From contig NC_084766.1 in NCBI RefSeq assembly GCF_028858725.1, positions 21,182,501-21,246,500 on the forward strand: DNA of 64,000 nucleotides, given 5' to 3'. Shown piece after piece: positions 57,046 to 64,000 of this stretch. Each line of letters opens with the position of its first letter. Within the stretch, counting starts at the first letter, position 1. This DNA is from Colius striatus. Taxonomy: Eukaryota > Chordata > Aves > Coliiformes > Coliidae. The position numbers and the translations under genes were made by a program. Under the pieces are notes generated by a model. That model searched no databases and was not told where the DNA came from. It worked only from the letters and a program-made list of their open reading frames with translations.

Positions 57046-60000
57046 AGTGGAAGAAGTTAATGTTTTTCTAAAATGAGGAAGCCACTCTCTGCCTTTGCTT
57101 CCAACACTCTTTCCACTGTCGTGTGTCCCCCGTCCCCCCCCAGTATTATTAGTTTGTAATACTTTTGTGCACTTAGGAAGAAATATTCTTACATCAATGT
57201 TAAAATAAATCTTTACATCTGGAATTTAGTAGGGTTGGTCAACGTGTTTACTGTAATTTATCATATTTTTGCTTTGATTTTGGACTGATATGTATGTGCA
57301 TAACAATTGCCATGCTTCAGTTATATACCAAGAAGACAGATGAGACAGATTAAATTCGATAACTCTAAAGGATGTTATTTTGTCACCTAAATGGTTTTTT
57401 GGAAGGGTAGAGCTAAAAGGGTTTATGTAGGTGTTTGCCGTAAGTATTTTTCTGATCTCCTGTTCAGTGTCTGAGGTACTGTGTCAGCCATAATAGGAGA
57501 CGCCATACGGAGTTCAGGCTACTGATAATCTGAAAACAAAAGCATTTTAGAAATATTTCTTTTATTCTAACCGAACCATTTCATGGGAGCTGAGAAATGC
57601 ATTTCCTGAAACAGCTAGTAGATGTTTGGTAATGAACATAATGCTTTAAGCCAGAGATGTGGGAAAAGCTATTTTCTCTGTAATTATTTCCTGAAACTTC
57701 TTTTAGAGTCATTTGTTTATTTAGCAACAAACTGCATATAGCCAGTAGTTTACTGGTTGTATTTTTATCAAACAGTTTTTACCATTTTCTAAATTAATAA
57801 TCAGAAGAGCACCTGAGCAATATAATTCTCTCTTTTGAATGTTGCCTGCATAAGTTAATGCAGGTCTTACACTCTGACTGTACAGACTAGCCCCTCATTG
57901 CTGAAGAATGCAGTCATTTTCTGAGAAATGGCATTGAACACTCTAGATAGTAATTTTTAATGTGAGCTTTCAGATAAACTTAGAAACTGTGCTGAATAAC
58001 TATGAAAACTATGTAAGTTTTTTAGATAACTATGAAAACTATGTGAGTTTTTTAGATATCTCTTTTGACAACACTTAGTGCTGTTGAAACTATTAAGCCA
58101 AAGTCTAAAATTCAGCATGGAGCTCTAGAATGAAAATTTAGGAAGAATATTCAATTCTAGAATTCTCTTTCCTGATTTAGCAGAATTCTGCATCATCAAT
58201 ATTCAGTAGGGTCTGCACTGGTTATACCATGAAGGCAAGCTTCTGTTTTTCTTGCTTCTTTGGATGATAATCTTCATGTGCATCACTTGAGATAATTAGC
58301 AGTTATCACAGAATAGCTTTGTTCTTATAACTCATTCAATAGTATAGATGAAAAAGATCTATATGAAGCTGACATAAATGCATCTTTCTTCTTTTTATAC
58401 ATTCTTATTTGGTGGTTGCAAGATGTGGGGATGGAAAAATATCTAAACTAGAAACATTCTTTCTGTTAGTGCTTTAAGATCATATTCATTGACTGAGACC
58501 TACTTTGGAGTTATGTCATTTCATGTTTTCCCATTAATGGATGTTTCCATTAATACAAGTCTTTGTTAGAGTGATCAGAGGTGTGGATAAGAAGAACACT
58601 GTAAGAAACATCTGAAATAGAGACTTTTTATCATTTCCTGTTTTTTTCCTGTAGTTTAAGTTTAGTTTCCCTGTACTTAAAGTGTTACTTTTTCTGTATT
58701 TTTAAAAGTATTGATTGTTATTTACACTTCATAAGGACAAATAGCACTTTTTGGTTTGTTTTTGAAAGAAAGTTATTGACTAGAGTATGAAGTCAGTTCT
58801 TGCTGCTTGCACAATCAATTTCCTAAGTATACTGGTTTTCTTACTATATAGACAGTACCAGTGACTTGGTTTTGACCATTGAAATTAATTAGACAGTGCC
58901 AATTGGGAATTAAAAAAAATAATGTAGAAACAGCAGCATGTATTATACCATCCCGATGAATGGTTAGTGGGATTTTGAATGAAGGTAGTGATGTTCTCTT
59001 TTTGAAGTCCTTTTCTTTTTTTCTGGATAAGTTACGATGATTGGAGCTTTCTTACAGTGTGAAATGAATACCACTTACATGACACATTCCCAGGTTCCCA
59101 GTGTTCAGTTGTAGGAACTTCATAGAAAGAAGTACCATCTAGTTACATTAGGAGAGGCTAGAGGTGGTAACATGTCAAGGTAGGGTCATGTCATAAGCTA
59201 AGTGCATAGAAATCCCATGATTTTGCATTCCTTCTTAGGCCTTAGCTGTAAGAAGAGGCCCTCTATGCTGCTTCATTTTAAGGAAGATCTGTCTGATTTG
59301 CTGAAGATTTTTTTCCTGTCCTTAGAAGAAGCAGCAATCAAAATAAATACATGGAGGTTGTAACTTAAACAGGAATATTCCTGTGGTATGACTGTCTTTG
59401 TGAACTGACAGATAACACAGGGAACTGGTCTCATACCAAGATGATTGGTTAATAGATCTAATTGTAAACTTTCAATTACAAATATAAATTCTGTAAAGAA
59501 GAGAACTTGGAATGCTCATATATTTATCATAAAAAGATAATTGTTACCTATTATGATTACTTTAAGGCATTCCTCAAAAATTAAATCTTTTGGTCTTCTT
59601 CCTACTTTGCCACTGCTAGTGAACGAAAGCGAACAGTTATATGTTATATAACAGGCCTATAGTGTATTATTAATAACAGGTACACATACATGTATGTATA
59701 TATGCAAATATATATGTACAGAGAGATATATCATTACTGAAATGATGAAATAAAGCAATTGCAATAATTGCTTTTGCTATCTTTTCATTCTAGCTTCTGA
59801 CTGAATCTCAGGGTACTTAATTTCCTTGGCCATATGACTTAGTGCTTTGTTTTGTCATGGGTTTTTTATTAGGCTGTGAACAGGGAAAGTTACTGTTACC
59901 AAAAAAGACATAGAGGGCAGAGGAGAGAAAAGAAAAGGAAACAGAATGAGAGATAGAGGAAACCAAAGAATAAGTGAAACAGGCAGTGGAACTAAAAAAC

Positions 60001-60785
60001 AGATGATAAATTAAAGAGTTAAAAGAGTAGGTAATTCAGAGGAAGGGAAAGAAAAAATTTTAGCTTCAGGAGCAAAGGCAAGTGCACTGTGTCCTCTGGA
60101 AGGGGACTGTAATAGTTATTTCTGGCACTAATGTCAGGAAATCAGAGGACATGCCTGTGCTGCATACTGTTGTCTGGTAGACAAACTCATGGCAGATTTA
60201 AGTGGTTTAAATGAATTATGTTGGGTACTGAGAACTGTCTAGCCAGAGCAGCATGGATGCTCTGTGGTGGTCTTTATCCTGCCAAGACTGGTTTGTCTGT
60301 GTTGTAATGAGTAGGCAATAATCTGTTCAGTTTTTCATAACTACCTTATTACCAAAGCACTTGAACACTTATTATGATAATAGAGTTTAGAATTTTCGTG
60401 ATTTCATGATCTGGACCTTAAAATTGGATACTACTTCTCCAGTTGGTTCCTTTTAGTAACACAATTATTTGCGTGTAGCACAAATTAAAACAATTAAGTT
60501 TTTACAGTATTGTACATCTTCTCTATTACTTCATTTTTGTCTTCATACATTAAAAAATAAATTCCCTGGTTAGTTCTAAAAGAAATCCATTCAAGAGGTA
60601 GTTGAGATAAACTTTAATGCATGCTCTCTCTCAAGCTAAAATCAATTGGTTCTTGCAGGATGTAATATTTACCAGAAATATATAATCCATTTTACTGTTC
60701 AAAAGCTTTTGTTCCTTAATAATATTTTGAGTATTTTAAATGCTGGTTTCTACTTAATGTGAAATGTATTTTTTCCTTTTGAAAG
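57046..60785 (+). other. PCGF5 intron 2, right part
   Basis: AT-rich intronic sequence. It has a C-rich spot near 57127-57142, the 30-bp tandem duplication listed separately, and a TA/CATA-type simple stretch at about 59682-59720. No exon or further transposon seen. Confidence 0.6.
57997..58056 (+). repeat. 30-bp perfect-period tandem duplication
   Basis: The unit TAACTATGAAAACTATGTAAG plus TTTTTTAGA occurs at 57997-58026 and again at 58027-58056 with a single A/G difference. It looks like a recent slippage or repair duplication. Confidence 0.85.
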
Positions 60786-60841
60786 GCTGGATAACACTTT
60801 AGAGGAAATTATATTTAAGCTGGTACCTGGACTTCGAGAAC
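60786..60841 (+). CDS. PCGF5: PCGF5 coding exon 3
   Basis: This short 56-base exon lies between TTTTGAAAG|G and GAGAAC|GTAAGT. It completes codon 70 (Arg) and encodes residues 71-88, LDNTLEEIIFKLVPGLRE, plus one base of codon 89. This is the conserved helix after the RING that in PCGF proteins helps form the contact with RING1/RNF2. The sequence is characteristic of PCGF5. Confidence 0.95.
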
Positions 60842-60967
60842 GTAAGTCTTTCATTTGTTTTTAGGTACCTGTTTGGGTTGATGGAGGGAATATGGCTGTT
60901 TCTAATGATACACCTGTAGTATCAATTTAAAATTTCATGTTACTTTAATTTTTTTGGTGTTAACTAG
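60842..60967 (+). other. PCGF5: PCGF5 intron 3, unusually short (126 bp)
   Basis: GTAAGT donor, TTAACTAG acceptor. It separates two small coding exons in a gene whose other visible introns are 5-11 kb. Confidence 0.9.
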
Positions 60968-61027
60968 AGGAACTGCAGCGAGAGATTGAATTTTGGAAGA
61001 AAAACAAACCTCAAGAAAATGGACAAG
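60968..61027 (+). CDS. PCGF5: PCGF5 coding exon 4, last exon in the window
   Basis: Sixty bases give residues 89-108, [20 protein letters not shown], plus one base (G) of the next codon; the donor is CAAG|GTGATG. The charged helix and the [10 protein letters not shown] stretch are PCGF5-specific and lead into the acidic linker that precedes the RAWUL domain. The acceptor chosen is ACTAG|AGG because it alone preserves the frame. An acceptor two bases further right would shift it. Confidence 0.93.
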
Positions 61028-63773
61028 GTGATGATTTTTTTTTTCCCCTCTATCATCTGTACGTTAGTTAATGTTGCTCATTAAGCCCTGTTTCTTCGAA
61101 CACTTATTCACTTGTGCATTGTTTCTACTGAATCCAGTATCTTTATACTACAGAAACTCATACAAGTCTGTGTAAATGTTGTCTGGCCCTTTATGTACTG
61201 CTGCTTTTCTATTAACCAGTTGTTTTACAAACAGTAGCTTATTTTACCATTATTTTTATTTGCATCTCCCAAAGTTCTCACTTTCAATGCTTACACAATT
61301 TTCCACTCAAATTCTTAATTTTATTAATACAGAAAGATGCAGAACTACTCGAATTTTTTACAGATTATTTTCTGTTACTGAATTTGACCAGCTGTTAAGT
61401 AGGAGGTTGTCAAGAATTATTTATGACAAGTAGTAAAACAGTTTTCCACACATACTAAACAATTATTTTATATAGATTCCAAAACACTTGTTTTTTCTTT
61501 TGTAGTTGAGAGCTCAGTATTGAGGTGCTGAGGACTACATCTAAGTGTTTTTATGTCCCTTTAATTTGATATCAGCATTTTCATAACATAGCCTGTTTGA
61601 TTTGGGCATTTTGAAAGGCTCTACTAAGCTAAATAAATAGCTACTTTTAGTAAAGGATCACTGTCAAGTAAATATCCTTTATACTCTTCTGCACCCCAAT
61701 GTTTCTAATATCTTTTCAACGTCATTTCTTTCTCTTTCTTACTAGTTTTGTTGATTTGCATTTGGCATCCATTATAAGGGACAATGTTTTTTTCTTTGTT
61801 TTAATTTAATGAAGAATTGCAGGGCAGTTTAGATTAAATTATATTAGTTTACTACAACATACTGTGTAGAGTTTCCCCATACAGTCTTAAAAATACTTAG
61901 AAAATATTTTTATGAAGTACGGATATTTGTTGGATATTTAGAAAATTATTTTCTGCTATAAACACAGATAGAAAAAAAAAAACCGTGTAATTTGCAAATT
62001 TGTAGCATCTGACTTACTTTTAACCAGTTTATTCTTCTGATTCTTACCTTCCTCCCATAATTTAATGGTAAACCTAATGGAGACTAGTTCCTAAGTGCAA
62101 TGAGTTAATAGGATTGTTTTGTGAATCAGAAGAAAGCTCTAACTCTCATGAAACACTTTTAAGTAGCTGCAGATGTATCCTCTATCCTTTGGGTTATCGA
62201 AATTTGGCTCTACAAAACATTTGAAAGTTGAGACACCTCATTAAGACAAGTTATGAGCATTTACATTCCTTTCAGCCCTAAACAAGTATTTAGAATCTTG
62301 CCTGAGAATAAATTACTTGGTGAGAATAATTTTGATAAAAAGGAACCATTTCAGTTGTCAATACCACATCCTGCAGTCACATAGTCTAGTTTAAGAGTCT
62401 ATTAGCTATGTCCTGTACCACAGGTCACAAAATAGTTCCCCACCTTAGGATCTAAGATAGCAGTGTTTACAATTTTCACATATCAGAACAAAAAATAGCC
62501 AAACAAGAAAGCATATCTCAGGCATTGGTGACTCCACTAGGAGAATGTTTGCTGGAGAGAACTGATGATGATGATAGGAAACGTACTGTCGTCTAGAGAA
62601 AAAAAAAGTCTTTATTGGTCTTCTCAAATCTGAACTGGAGTAGGAAGAGAGCAAGCACCTTTATATTGATTGACTCACTCTCTGGTGATCAGTTTTACAC
62701 TGAATATCAGAGAAAAACACGGGAAGTAGACAATTTTCAAAGTCTGCAAGAAAAATGAGACACCAGTTGACTCCTTAAGGAAGGAGAATTGGAGCTGAGT
62801 GGTATGTTGGTCTGGTTTTCCTCAAGTCCATTTTGGAGAGATTAAAATTTCTTCTTTTATTTTAACCTCTGTCATATTGAACTTTAGTAACACATCTCTA
62901 ATGGACCATCACATTGATTTCTGGAGGTTGCCTGTGCAAACATAATTAATTCTAATATATACAAGCACTTTTAGTAAATTCTCTGGTGCCATTTGTAAGA
63001 GGGAGCGTTTGAATTTCTATCAGAATACCTTGAAAGCTATGACTTTTTTGTGTGTTTTCTGTGATCATTTTGTGGAATGATTTTGTGATTGGAAATTTGC
63101 TAATCTCTATTTCTGCAGTTGATTTGCTTTTTCAAACTGCATAACTAAATCTTTCTCTGTTACTCAGCAGTGATAACTGTTGAAAGTTGTGGATGCGTTT
63201 GCGTTAACATAGAATCTGTGAACCACAGGCAGACTTCTCAGACAAATGCTTCTGACAGGTAGACTGTGGCTGCTTGATGAAAAGAGTTAGGTTCCTGGAT
63301 TTTCACAGATACTAGAAATTCTGTTCATACCTAGATGGTAGAAGCAAAATACATGTATGATATAAACTCGACTAAATATGTTGATAGCTAGTAGGGACTT
63401 AAGGGTAAATCTTCTAGACTTATAAAACACTTCAAAATTGTCAGGAAGAACAGTAATGAATGTAGCTTGAAACTCATCTTGAATATGTAAACTGAAAAAA
63501 ATTAACTGATTACTGTGTCTAAGGACTTGGGCATGGCTTGATATTTATTAAAGTTTCCATTATGTGTTTTCACCTTAAGTCTTCTAAATAACTTTTAAAG
63601 TTTGTGATAAATGTAGGAAACAGCAAAATTTTATCTGAAAGTTTTTCAGGACATACAGAAATAGGTTATTAAAGTTACTTTGATAATGTTTTATTCCAAA
63701 AGAGAGCAGCCTTTGTTTTAAAATGCTAGATAAATAAGTTGGGGTTATGGAAAAAAAAGTCAAGTGTATGTAA
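61028..63773 (+). other. PCGF5 intron 4, no exon found
   Basis: AT-rich intronic sequence with poly-T (61036-61045) and poly-A (61972-61981) tracts. I looked for the continuation of PCGF5 (an exon beginning by completing an Asp codon and rich in Asp, Glu and Lys) and found none, so the next exon probably lies beyond 64000. Confidence 0.6.
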
Positions 63774-64000
63774 GCCACACTGTCTGAACTTTCTGATGAC
63801 TATGTTATGAGAGACAATGTCAAAAGCCTTGCTGAAGTCAAGGTAGATGACATTCGCTGCTCTCCCCTCATCTAGCCAGCTGGTTATGCACTCATAGAAG
63901 GCTATCAGGTTGGTCAAACAGGATTTCCTCTTGGTGAAGCCATGTTGACTACCCCTGATAATATCTTTTCCTTCATATGCTTAGTGATGACATTCAGGAT
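63774..64000 (-). mobile_element. CR1 LINE fragment, antisense, cut by the window edge
   Basis: On the minus strand 63917-63776 is open and encodes the RT block TNLIAFYECITSWLDEGRAA followed by motif A (VIYLDFSKAFD) and the HNI.IRKFRQCGL region. The copy has no downstream RT or 3' tail: its 3' side stops abruptly at about 63774 against unrelated sequence. The 5' side continues past 64000. It is the same subfamily as the copy at 55803-57045. Confidence 0.93.

Noticed and set aside
61028-64000. Further PCGF5 exons before the window end
   Set aside because: Searched by eye for the acidic linker and RAWUL start after the GTGATG donor; no matching in-phase exon was seen.

Overview
The window looks like avian nuclear DNA. 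It is AT-rich and intron-like over most of its length. Its interspersed repeats are almost all CR1 LINE copies with the bird-type 3' tail (the ATTCTATGATT motif), and I saw no mammalian-type SINEs. There are two strong CpG islands. One host gene is supported: the 5' half of PCGF5 (Polycomb group RING finger 5) on the + strand. Four coding exons (44155-44266, 55032-55128, 60786-60841, 60968-61027) join in phase to give the first 108 residues: a complete C3HC4 RING and the following helical linker. The rest of the gene, including the C-terminal ubiquitin-like (RAWUL) domain, must lie to the right of the window.

Layout. 1-6630 is intergenic and holds three sizeable young-looking CR1 copies, two of them fused tail to tail. 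6631-11480 is single-copy-looking AT-rich DNA. 11480-13340 is a CpG island with NRF1-like, CCAAT and GC-box motifs and a good + strand splice donor at 12618/12619; I read it as a distal PCGF5 promoter with a non-coding first exon. 13340-43090 would then be a first intron of about 31 kb, with CR1 fragments of varied age and one 750-bp LTR-like element (27643-28392) that has a perfect 5-bp target-site duplication. 43090-43860 is a second CpG island, about 100 bp upstream of the splice acceptor of the start-codon exon (43957-44266); it could be a proximal PCGF5 promoter and may also fire leftwards. From 44267 rightwards come PCGF5 introns and exons, an ancient CR1 near 46.8-48.3 kb, a young CR1 at 55803-57045 and an inverted partner at 63774-64000.

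How the parts work together. PCGF5 is a core subunit of a non-canonical Polycomb repressive complex 1 (PRC1.5), where its RING pairs with RING1/RNF2 for mono-ubiquitination of H2A Lys119. The 5' leader next to the start codon carries four short upstream ORFs, which suggests translational control. I found no bacterial-style gene system, CRISPR array, tRNA, rRNA or intact autonomous transposon. The other long open frames sit in CpG islands or are CR1 reverse-transcriptase relics. Nothing here amounts to a clearly new biological system; the items most worth checking are the alternative promoters, the uORF cluster, the LTR element, the inverted CR1 pair around exons 4-5 and an unidentified pseudogene-like frame at 51100-51420.
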